DNA from: an uncultured Eubacteriales bacterium
GTDB lineage: Bacteria > Bacillota > Clostridia > Lachnospirales > Anaerotignaceae
Direction of reading: 5' to 3'
DNA: 8,178 nt
Assembly: GCA_934552695.1 (NCBI GenBank)
Contig: CAKTER010000063.1
Span: 1-8,178, forward strand
Shown here: in pieces, positions 1 to 8,178 of the stretch
Numbering within the stretch: position 1 is the stretch's first letter
Layout: each line of letters opens with the position of its first letter
Program-made: the position numbers and the translations under genes
The notes under the pieces: generated by a model
Databases searched by the model: none
The model's input: only the letters and a program-made list of their open reading frames with translations
Told to the model about the DNA's origin: nothing

Positions 1-188
1 TAGGCCTGGCCCAATGCGGCCTCGGCCTGTTCCCGCAGCTCCTTGTTTTCCCGAACGATGTTCATAAACTGCTTCATCAGCTCGTCCAGCTTATCCTTCA
101 GCAGCTTATGCCCCCGGGTAGCGGTCCCCAGCAGCTTTTTCAACCGGGTCAGCTCCATCCGCGTGGGGTTTACGTTTAATCGCGCCAA
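1..188 (-). CDS. ntpD: V/A-type ATPase subunit D, N-terminal part (cut by window edge)
   Basis: Subunit D is the long coiled-coil axle that, with F, rotates inside the A3B3 head and passes torque to the C subunit and the K ring. Only the first 62 codons are inside the window. The translation begins (M)[17 protein letters not shown] and continues as a charged helix with [15 protein letters not shown], the typical N-terminal helix of the family; full proteins are about 200-220 residues. The start is TTG at 188-186: an in-frame TGA lies two codons upstream, so no earlier start is possible. A strong Shine-Dalgarno GAGGTGAT (201-194) sits at a good distance, and the nearby ATG at 195-193 is in another frame. 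The stop codon of B lies inside this ribosome binding site, leaving 11 nt between the genes, so translation is probably coupled to B. Family identity is sure; nothing can be said about the missing C-terminal part. Confidence 0.93.
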   Translation of the reverse strand, partial: MARLNVNPTRMELTRLKKLLGTATRGHKLLKDKLDELMKQFMNIVRENKELREQAEAALGQA

Positions 189-202
189 GGATCATCACCT
201 CA
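189..202 (-). promoter_or_regulatory. Ribosome binding site that fixes the TTG start of subunit D
   Basis: GAGGTGAT (201-194) overlaps the TGA stop of the B gene (202-200) and lies 5-9 nt before the TTG. Together with the in-frame TGA just upstream of the TTG, it makes TTG the only workable start for the conserved [10 protein letters not shown]-terminus. Confidence 0.75.
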
Positions 203-1576
203 TTTATTTTCGGGCAGATATTTATCGAGATAGGCGTCCCGGATACGCTTCAGCTCCGCACGGGGCAGCTCGGCCAAAAGCTTCCAGCCGATTTCCAGGG
301 TCTGCTCAATGCTCCGGTCGGTACGGAAGCCCTGGTTCACATATTCGTTTTCAAAGTCCTCGGCAAACTTGGCATACTGCAAATCCAGCTCCGACAAGGC
401 CGATTCGCCCAAAATGGCCATCAGCTCTTTTGCGTCCTTACCGCGGGAATAGGCGGCAAACAGCTGGTTCATGGTGTCGGCGTGATCCTCCCGGGTCTTG
501 CCGGCGCCAATGCCCTTATCCTTTAACCGGGACAGAGACGGCAGCACGTTGATGGGCGGCTGAATGCCCTTTTTGTACAAATCCCGGGACAGGATAATCT
601 GGCCCTCGGTGATATAGCCGGTCAAGTCGGGGATGGGGTGGGTCTTGTCGTCTTCGGGCATGGTCAAAATGGGAATCATGGTGATAGAGCCCTTTTTGCC
701 CCGGATTTTCCCGGCCCGTTCGTACATGGTAGCTAGGTCGGTATACAGGTAGCCGGGGTAGCCCCGGCGGCCGGGCACTTCCTTTTTCGCCGCCGAAACC
801 TCCCGCAGGGCCTCGGCGTAGTTGGTAATATCGGTCAAAATGACCAAAACGTGCATATCCTGCTCAAAGGCCAGGTATTCCGCCGCCGTCAGAGCCATAC
901 GAGGGGTCGATACACGCTCTACGGCGGGGTCGTTCGCCAGGTTTACAAACACCACGGAACGGTCAATGGCCCCGGTTTCCCGGAAGTCGTTGATAAAGTA
1001 CTCGGCGTCCTCGAAGGTGATACCGATGGCGGCGAACACAACGGCGAACTTGGATTCGGTACCCAAAACCTTGGCCTGACGGGCAATCTGCACAGCCAGG
1101 TTGTTGTGGGGCATACCGGAACCGGAGAAAATAGGCAGCTTTTGGCCCCGGACCAGGGTGTTCAGGCCGTCGATGGCCGAAACGCCGGTCTGGATGAACT
1201 CGGCGGGGTATTCCCGGGCCGCCGGGTTAATGGGGGCGCCGTTAATATCCATCCGCTTTTCGGGGATAATCTCCGGGCCGTCGTCAATGGGCTTGCCCAT
1301 GCCGGAAAACACCCGGCCCAAAATGTCGGGAGACACGCCAAAGTCCAGGCTCTTGCCCAAAAAGCGTACCTTGCTGTTGGACAGGTTAATGCCGGTGGCG
1401 CTTTCAAACAGCTGCACCAAAGCGGTGTCGCCGTTAACCTCCAGCACCTTGCACCGGCGGATCTCGCCGCTGGCCAGCTCAATTTCGCCCAGCTCGTCGT
1501 ACTTAACGCCTTCCACGCCGGTCACCAGCATCAGAGGGCCTGCAACCTCCTGAATGGAGCGATATTCCTTAATCAC
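200..1576 (-). CDS. ntpB: V/A-type ATPase subunit B (non-catalytic head subunit)
   Basis: Subunit B alternates with A in the A3B3 head and completes the nucleotide sites at the A-B interface. The product is 458 residues, the usual length. An N-terminal beta-barrel (about 1-75) carries the [11 protein letters not shown] motif. The nucleotide-binding core is next. Its P-loop position reads SGSGMPHNN (151-159), so the lysine and threonine of a true Walker A are absent, as expected for B. The family signature [10 protein letters not shown] ends in Arg350, which corresponds to the arginine finger that reaches into the catalytic site of A. A helical C-terminal domain follows, with [14 protein letters not shown] near 359-372. 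The start is GTG: its GTGA overlaps the TGA stop of A by 4 nt, and AAAGGAGTG lies about 10 nt upstream. This overlap suggests coupled translation and so matched A and B amounts. No ATP hydrolysis by B itself is expected. Confidence 0.97.
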   Translation of the reverse strand: MIKEYRSIQEVAGPLMLVTGVEGVKYDELGEIELASGEIRRCKVLEVNGDTALVQLFESATGINLSNSKVRFLGKSLDFGVSPDILGRVFSGMGKPIDDGPEIIPEKRMDINGAPINPAAREYPAEFIQTGVSAIDGLNTLVRGQKLPIFSGSGMPHNNLAVQIARQAKVLGTESKFAVVFAAIGITFEDAEYFINDFRETGAIDRSVVFVNLANDPAVERVSTPRMALTAAEYLAFEQDMHVLVILTDITNYAEALREVSAAKKEVPGRRGYPGYLYTDLATMYERAGKIRGKKGSITMIPILTMPEDDKTHPIPDLTGYITEGQIILSRDLYKKGIQPPINVLPSLSRLKDKGIGAGKTREDHADTMNQLFAAYSRGKDAKELMAILGESALSELDLQYAKFAEDFENEYVNQGFRTDRSIEQTLEIGWKLLAELPRAELKRIRDAYLDKYLPENK

Positions 1577-3348
1577 AGCTCGTCCACTCCTTTCTGGATG
1601 AGGTCGTTGATCTCGGCCACGGTCTCTTTCTCGATGGCGTCATACGCAGCGTCCACCTCGTCCTCCACCACATACTTGGCCCGGCCAATCTTTTCCATCA
1701 CGGGCAGGCCAATAATCTTCTGGATGGAGACCCCGGCCTTAATGGCCCGGTCGGCTTCCTTTTTAAAGCCCAAAATCAAACCAATCATCCGGAACTGCTT
1801 ATGCAGCGAGGTGTAGGTATCCACCTCGTCGAAGGAGTTTTGGTGCAAAAAGTCCTCCCGGATAGAACGGGTCACTTCCAAAATCAGACGGTCGCCGGGG
1901 GACAGGGCGTCCACACCCACCAGCTGCACGATTTCCTGCAATTCGGCCTCGACCTGCAACAGGCGCATGGCCTCGGTTCGCTGGACAGAGAAGTTTTCGT
2001 CTACGTTCTTGTCGGCCCAGGCGTCCACCTTATCCTGATACAGGGAGTAGGAGGTCAGCCAGTTGATGGCCGGGAAATGCCGCTTATAGGCCAATGCTGC
2101 ATCCAGGCCCCAGAACACCTTCACGATACGCAGGGTGGCCTGAGAGACGGGCTCGGAGGTATCGCCGCCGGGAGGCGATACGGCGCCGATGGCAGACAGG
2201 GTGCCTACCCGGCCGTCGCTGCCCAGGCAGTCTACCACGCCGGCCCGTTCGTAGAACTGAGCCAGACGGCTGCCCAAATAGGCGGGGTACCCTTCTTCAC
2301 CGGGCATTTCTTCCAAACGGCCGGACATTTCACGCAGGGCTTCGGCCCAGCGGGAAGTGGAGTCGGCCATCAAAGCCACGGAATAGCCCATATCCCGGAA
2401 AAACTCGGCAATGGTAATGCCGGTATAAATCGAAGCTTCCCGGGCGGCTACGGGCATATCGGAGGTATTGGCAATCAGCACCGTCCGCTGCATCAAAGAC
2501 TCGCCGGTACGGGGGTCCTTCAGCTCGGGGAACTCGTTCAAAACGTCGGTCATTTCGTTGCCCCGCTCGCCACAGCCGATGTATACCACAATATCGGCGT
2601 CGGCCCACTTGGCCAGCTGGTGCTGGGTCACCGTTTTGCCGGAGCCGAAGGGCCCGGGGATGGCCGCCACACCGCCCTTGGTAATGGGGAAGAAGGTGTC
2701 GATGACCCGCTGGCCGGTAATCAGCAGGCTATCGGGGTTTTTCTTTTTCTTGTAGGGGCGCTCTTTCCGAACGGGCCATTTTTGCATCATGGTCAGGGGG
2801 ACCTCCTGTCCCTTATCGGTCTTGACCACGCAAACGGTTTCTTCCACGGTAAAGTCGCCGCCGGTAATGGACTGGATGGTACCGGAAACGCCTACCGGCA
2901 CCATAATCCGGCATTCCACCACGGGGGTCTCCTGCACCACACCAAAAATGTCGCCGGGCTCCACAGCGTCGCCCACCTGCATTTTGGGGATAAAGGTCCA
3001 CTTTTTCTCCCGGTTTAAGGAAGAGGCCTCCACACCCTTATGGATGTTGTCCCCCCCCAGCTCGTACAGCTTTTCCAGAGGCCGCTGAATCCCATCATAA
3101 ATGGTGGAGATCAGGCCGGGGCCCAATTCCACGCTCATGGGCATCCCCTGGGAAACCACGTCTTCCCCGGGGCCCAGGCCGCTGGTTTCTTCGTAAACCT
3201 GAATGGAAGCCCGGTCCCCGTGCATTTCGATGATCTCGCCGATCAACCGCTTGTCGGATACCCGAACCACGTCGAACATATTGGCGTCCCGCATCCCCTC
3301 GGCTACGACCAGAGGGCCGGACACCTTAACGATCTTTCCGGTTTTCAT
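1573..3348 (-). CDS. ntpA: V/A-type ATPase catalytic subunit A
   Basis: Subunit A is the catalytic subunit of the A3B3 head, interconverting ATP and ADP plus phosphate while driving or being driven by the D-F axle. From the chosen start the protein has 591 residues, normal for the family. Visible parts are the N-terminal barrel ([15 protein letters not shown], 5-19), the non-homologous bulge domain special to A (about 110-190), Walker A GPFGSGKT (232-239, Lys238), GCGERGNEM with the catalytic Glu261, Walker B ending at Asp329 in [11 protein letters not shown], the [10 protein letters not shown] signature (426-435) and a helical C-terminal domain. These positions match, from memory, the E. hirae NtpA numbering. 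I prefer ATG 3348-3346 because homologues begin [12 protein letters not shown] and GGTGA lies 7 nt upstream. In-frame ATGs at 3366 and 3405 would add 6 or 19 unconserved residues; the latter overlaps the F gene by 32 nt. All key residues are present. Confidence 0.97.
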   Translation of the reverse strand: MKTGKIVKVSGPLVVAEGMRDANMFDVVRVSDKRLIGEIIEMHGDRASIQVYEETSGLGPGEDVVSQGMPMSVELGPGLISTIYDGIQRPLEKLYELGGDNIHKGVEASSLNREKKWTFIPKMQVGDAVEPGDIFGVVQETPVVECRIMVPVGVSGTIQSITGGDFTVEETVCVVKTDKGQEVPLTMMQKWPVRKERPYKKKKNPDSLLITGQRVIDTFFPITKGGVAAIPGPFGSGKTVTQHQLAKWADADIVVYIGCGERGNEMTDVLNEFPELKDPRTGESLMQRTVLIANTSDMPVAAREASIYTGITIAEFFRDMGYSVALMADSTSRWAEALREMSGRLEEMPGEEGYPAYLGSRLAQFYERAGVVDCLGSDGRVGTLSAIGAVSPPGGDTSEPVSQATLRIVKVFWGLDAALAYKRHFPAINWLTSYSLYQDKVDAWADKNVDENFSVQRTEAMRLLQVEAELQEIVQLVGVDALSPGDRLILEVTRSIREDFLHQNSFDEVDTYTSLHKQFRMIGLILGFKKEADRAIKAGVSIQKIIGLPVMEKIGRAKYVVEDEVDAAYDAIEKETVAEINDLIQKGVDEL

Positions 3349-3373
3349 TGATGATTCACCACACATTTCTCCT

Positions 3374-3694
3374 TTATTGTCCGCCAAACAAAATGTCCAC
3401 GCCAATGGCCCGCATAGCCGAGGCCCGTACCTCGTTCATGCCCAGGCCCATACTGCCGCCTACGCCGGGAATGACGATGATGGCGGGAAGCTTGGAGTCC
3501 TTGTATTTGGCCATGGATTCCTGGGCCAGCAGACTGGCCTTTTCGGTGATATAAATGATCGCATAGTCCTGTTCTACCAGCCTATGTATCAGGTGTTTAA
3601 TCTCATCTGCTTCATAGGCGGGGAAAATATCAATTCCCAGGGCCAAAAACCCCAAAATGCTGTCCTTGTCCCCGATGACGCCAACCTTATACAT
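3374..3694 (-). CDS. ntpF: V/A-type ATPase subunit F (central axle)
   Basis: Subunit F binds subunit D at the lower part of the central axle and stabilises or modulates rotation. In E. hirae nomenclature the same protein is called NtpG, so the letter needs care. The product is about 106 residues, the family's usual size. It shows [16 protein letters not shown] at the N-terminus and a Rossmann-like alternation of strands and helices ([19 protein letters not shown]), with the glycine-rich GVGGSMGLG loop in the second half. Two in-frame starts are 6 nt apart, at 3700 and 3694. I prefer 3694 because homologues start at MYK and GAGGG lies 6 nt before it. The gene overlaps the 3' end of C by 8 nt (14 nt with the other start), and 25 nt separate it from A. 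Confidence 0.94.
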   Translation of the reverse strand: MYKVGVIGDKDSILGFLALGIDIFPAYEADEIKHLIHRLVEQDYAIIYITEKASLLAQESMAKYKDSKLPAIIVIPGVGGSMGLGMNEVRASAMRAIGVDILFGGQ

Positions 3695-4661
3695 AAGCAT
3701 CCCTCAGTCTTTCCTTGATGGTATCCGGCGCAATCTGGTTTAGCTTGCCGGTCATAATAATCCGCACCGTCTTAATCTCGGATTCCCGGGCATACTGATA
3801 GGCCACCAGCGGCTCCACCGTTAAAGCCACAAACTTGGCGCTTTTGACGGATTCCATCATAAAGTCGTCGCACAGCCGTTCAAACTCGGTAAAGCCCTTT
3901 TGCATCCCTTCTTCGCACAAGGCGCTGTAAGGGGTGCCGCGGAAGGCATTTGCATACTGTTCCAACCCAAAGGCCGCCACCAGCGTGGACAGGGCCAGGC
4001 CGCCCCCCTCCACATAGGCTTCCTTTAAGGCGTCCACCGGCTTTTTCATTTTTTTCAGCCGGTAAAAAGTTTTTAAGTTGGTAATGTCGCACAGCCGGGC
4101 CACATAATCCACCACAAAGGGCAGCTTGCTTTCCGCCGCCGTCTGCTTCATAGCGGCAAAGCAGGCCTTGTCCAAAATCAGGTCGATCACCTGACCATCC
4201 TGCAAGCTGGCATAGGCGTCGAAGGCTTCCTGCACCGCCTTGCCCAAAATGGTGGGCAGGCTGTTGTAGTTGTGGTCGTCCAAGGCTTTTTTCAGCCGTT
4301 CCAGCGGGATAGCCCCGCCATTGACTAAATAGGCGGCGCTGTTGGCCCCGGTAATCTGGCTCTTAATCAAAACCTTGGCGTTGTGGTAGTCGTTTTTGTA
4401 TAAAAACAACTCCATAAACTTCTCTTCGGGAACCAGCTCTTTCATCAGAGCGTAGGTTTTTTCCTGTTCCCGGGCCAAAACCTTTTCGTAATCGTGTACG
4501 GTCTCGGCCAGCTCGGTGTCGTACCCGGCCTCTTTCAGCGCCCGCATGGCCTCCTCGGCGTTTTTGGCCTCGGCCATTTGGGTCAGCTGCTGGCGGGACA
4601 GCAGGCGGGTTTCCAAAACCCGGGTGCGGGCTACGGCAAAGGGATAGATTCTTTCAGCCAT
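3687..4661 (-). CDS. ntpC: V/A-type ATPase subunit C (rotor adaptor, d-type)
   Basis: Subunit C (d in eukaryotic naming) is the funnel-shaped, mostly helical adaptor that sits on the K ring and holds the foot of the D-F axle. The 324-residue length is near the family norm of 320-350. The N-terminal AVARTRVLETRLLSRQQL (9-26) followed by EAKNAEEAMRALKEAGY is a typical family opening. Further conserved blocks are NDYHNAKVLIKSQI (near 89-102), a DITNLKTFYRLKKMKK block near residue 200 and the C-terminal EIKTVRIIMTGKLN. No membrane segment is seen, as expected for a soluble adaptor. The ATG at 4661 follows AAGGGGGCGGTGA, lies 12 nt after the E stop, and the 3' end overlaps F. The protein holds A6 and A7 lysine-codon runs (near 4295 and 4050), but neither is phased as a tandem slippery site. 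Confidence 0.95.
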   Translation of the reverse strand: MAERIYPFAVARTRVLETRLLSRQQLTQMAEAKNAEEAMRALKEAGYDTELAETVHDYEKVLAREQEKTYALMKELVPEEKFMELFLYKNDYHNAKVLIKSQITGANSAAYLVNGGAIPLERLKKALDDHNYNSLPTILGKAVQEAFDAYASLQDGQVIDLILDKACFAAMKQTAAESKLPFVVDYVARLCDITNLKTFYRLKKMKKPVDALKEAYVEGGGLALSTLVAAFGLEQYANAFRGTPYSALCEEGMQKGFTEFERLCDDFMMESVKSAKFVALTVEPLVAYQYARESEIKTVRIIMTGKLNQIAPDTIKERLRDAYV

Positions 4662-4673
4662 TTCACCGCCCCC

Positions 4674-5234
4674 TTATCGGAACAGGATGCCTGCCGCCAG
4701 GGTTTCAAACTCTTCCCGTTCCACGGTCAGGATCGACGCAAAGGAGTAGTTGTATTCCACATCCCCGCAGCGGACAATAAAGCCGCCGTCGATATCTCGG
4801 GTTTCTTCGCCCACCGGGTAGCCTTTTTGCCGGAGCGTTTCCCCAAACCGGGCCTTGTCCCGGGCCGAAAGCAGCACCTCGCCGCCGGTCAGGTCGGCCT
4901 GGCCCAGCATGGTCTCCAAAACGGAAAGCATTTCGGCGTCCCCATAGCCCAAAAGCGTTTTTTGGGCCGTGCGGATGACCTCGTCCAAAATCTCCTGTTT
5001 TACGGCCAACAGCTGCTTCTTGGCTTTCATTTCCGCACCGGAAATGGTTTTAGCCGCCGCCTTTTCGGCTTCGGCCTCGGCCAGCTTCAGCCGGGCGGCC
5101 ATATCCCGATCGGCCTTTTCCTGGGCCTCGGCCACCACAGCGTCGGCTTCGCCTTGGGCCTGGGCCGCAATGGCGTCGCATTCAGCCTGGGCGTCGGCAG
5201 CAATCCGATCCAGAATTCTCTGTTCTTCGTTCAT
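4674..5234 (-). CDS. ntpE: V/A-type ATPase subunit E (peripheral stalk)
   Basis: Subunit E pairs with the G/H-type coil to form the peripheral stalk that stops the A3B3 head from turning with the rotor. The product is 186 residues, a little below the usual 190-210. Residues about 1-90 form one long, Ala/Glu/Lys-rich helix (for example AIAAQAQGEADAVVAEAQ) expected to coil with the G-like partner. The C-terminal third is globular and contains DIDGGFIVRCGDVEYNYSF (148-166), the conserved E-family block that contacts subunit B. The start ATG is preceded by AAGGAGG at about 10 nt spacing, but that site can fold into a small hairpin, described separately. The gene follows K by 39 nt, the widest gap in the operon, and precedes C by 12 nt. 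Family call is secure from both the coil and the C-terminal block. Confidence 0.94.
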   Translation of the reverse strand: MNEEQRILDRIAADAQAECDAIAAQAQGEADAVVAEAQEKADRDMAARLKLAEAEAEKAAAKTISGAEMKAKKQLLAVKQEILDEVIRTAQKTLLGYGDAEMLSVLETMLGQADLTGGEVLLSARDKARFGETLRQKGYPVGEETRDIDGGFIVRCGDVEYNYSFASILTVEREEFETLAAGILFR

Positions 5235-5250
5235 AGGAGCGCATCCTCCT
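5235..5250 (-). promoter_or_regulatory. Possible hairpin over the ribosome binding site of subunit E
   Basis: In the mRNA, AGGAG (5250-5246) is followed by a 6-nt loop GATGCG and then CTCCT (5239-5235), which touches the ATG of E. The two arms are perfectly complementary, so the Shine-Dalgarno of E could be hidden in a 5-bp hairpin ending at the start codon. K lies just upstream and is needed in many more copies than E, so a brake on E is plausible. The stem is short and its effect is an inference. Confidence 0.4.
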
Positions 5251-5273
5251 TATTTTGACTTAATATTTCCGGC

Positions 5274-7992
<2,719 letters not shown>

Positions 7993-8178
7993 TTCATCAC
8001 CTCTCTCACATCGCTATTGTGTAGCGTACCCCAACAGAGCCAAGGGATACAGAAAAATGGTAGAGAATTGCCTGTTTATCAAGGTTTGCGGCTCTCTCCC
8101 CAAGCCGAATACCTGTTATTTTTTTGGCAAAAACCCTAAAAATCAATATTCTCCCCCATTTTAATAATCATCCTACAC
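7993..8178 (-). promoter_or_regulatory. Leader/upstream region of the ATPase operon
   Basis: No gene is supported here. The outer part (about 8101-8178) is AT-rich, unlike the GC-rich operon, as expected for a promoter region. The Shine-Dalgarno GAGGTGAT lies directly before the first ATG. Two weak sigma-A-like pairs can be seen on the minus strand: TTGATA (8082-8077) with CATTTT after 17 nt, and TTGATT (8146-8141) with AAAAAT after 17 nt. Neither has a good -10, so I do not choose one. A small hairpin at 8012-8026 is listed separately. No riboswitch, operator repeat or clear terminator of a preceding gene was recognised. Confidence 0.45.
8012..8026 (-). repeat. Short inverted repeat (hairpin) in the operon leader
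   Basis: CGCTA-CACAA-TAGCG in the mRNA sense is a perfect 5-bp stem with a 5-nt loop, ending about 10 nt upstream of the Shine-Dalgarno of the first gene. It has no U-tract, so it is not a terminator. It could shape the 5' leader or be chance. Confidence 0.3.

Noticed and set aside
650..1576. Loss of the P-loop lysine in subunit B (SGSGMPHNN) as a sign of a broken ATPase
   Set aside because: The same degenerate loop is normal for the non-catalytic B subunit of V/A-type enzymes.
851..3018. Long plus-strand open frames of 321 and 405 codons opposite subunits A and B
   Set aside because: They lie antisense to highly conserved ATPase genes, are rich in His/Gly/Gln with no recognisable domain, and are the usual shadows of GC-rich coding sequence.
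4045..4060. A7 run in subunit C (LKKMKK) as a second slippery site
   Set aside because: The phase is CTG AAA AAA ATG, so a tandem -1 slip would need GAA pairing; C reads through as a normal full-length protein.
8035..8095. Inverted repeat AGAGCC ... GGCTCT in the leader
   Set aside because: The 6-nt arms are about 49 nt apart with no supporting pairs between them; likely chance.
8136..8178. Minus-strand frame open to the right edge, ending MIIKMGENIDF then TAG at 8138-8136
   Set aside because: It could be the 3' end of a preceding gene, but 14 codons are too few to support a call and the region is AT-rich like non-coding DNA.
8019..8178. GTGTAG / CTACAC pair between the leader hairpin and the right edge
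   Set aside because: Only 6 nt over a distance of about 150 nt; no sign of a mobile element or attachment site.

Overview
The window holds one gene cluster, read entirely on the minus strand (right to left), that encodes a bacterial V/A-type (rotary) ATPase. In transcription order the products are a peripheral-stalk G/H-like coil joined in frame to membrane subunit I, then K (rotor ring), E (peripheral stalk), C (rotor adaptor), F (central axle), A (catalytic), B (regulatory) and the first 62 codons of D (central axle), which runs off the left edge. This G-I-K-E-C-F-A-B-D order, the strong GGAGG/GAGGTGAT-type ribosome binding sites, the GC-rich third positions and the NtpK-type double-hairpin K subunit suggest an anaerobic Bacillota, most likely a GC-rich Clostridia lineage (Oscillospirales-like). 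The taxon is an inference.

Layout: 7993-8178 is an AT-richer leader with no supported gene. 7992-5770 is the G-I gene, 5765-5274 K, 5234-4674 E, 4661-3687 C, 3694-3374 F, 3348-1573 A, 1576-200 B, and 188-1 partial D. Gaps are 4 to 39 nt, or the genes overlap (C/F by 8 nt, A/B by 4 nt), so one polycistronic mRNA with translational coupling is likely. No terminator is seen, because the operon continues past the left edge.

How the parts work together: A3B3 hydrolyses or makes ATP, D and F form the rotating axle, C seats the axle on the K ring, and E with the G-like coil forms the stator that ties A3B3 to subunit I. Subunit I carries the arginine-bearing half channel. The catalytic residues of A are intact, B has the expected degenerate P-loop, and K has a complete set of Na+-ligand residues of the Enterococcus hirae NtpK type. 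A sodium-coupled enzyme is therefore the best reading; the direction (pump or synthase) cannot be told.

The most unusual point is the junction between the G-like coil and subunit I. The two are fused with no linker, which fits poorly with the known geometry and copy number of the peripheral stalk. Exactly there, the mRNA carries an in-phase A AAA AAG heptamer (the dnaX type of -1 slippery site). A stop lies two codons on in the -1 frame, a foldable sequence lies 6 nt downstream, and the natural subunit I start codon lies 16 nt after that stop. This could let one gene make free stalk subunit as well as the fusion, possibly with re-initiation to give free I. A base error in the A6 run is the main rival explanation.
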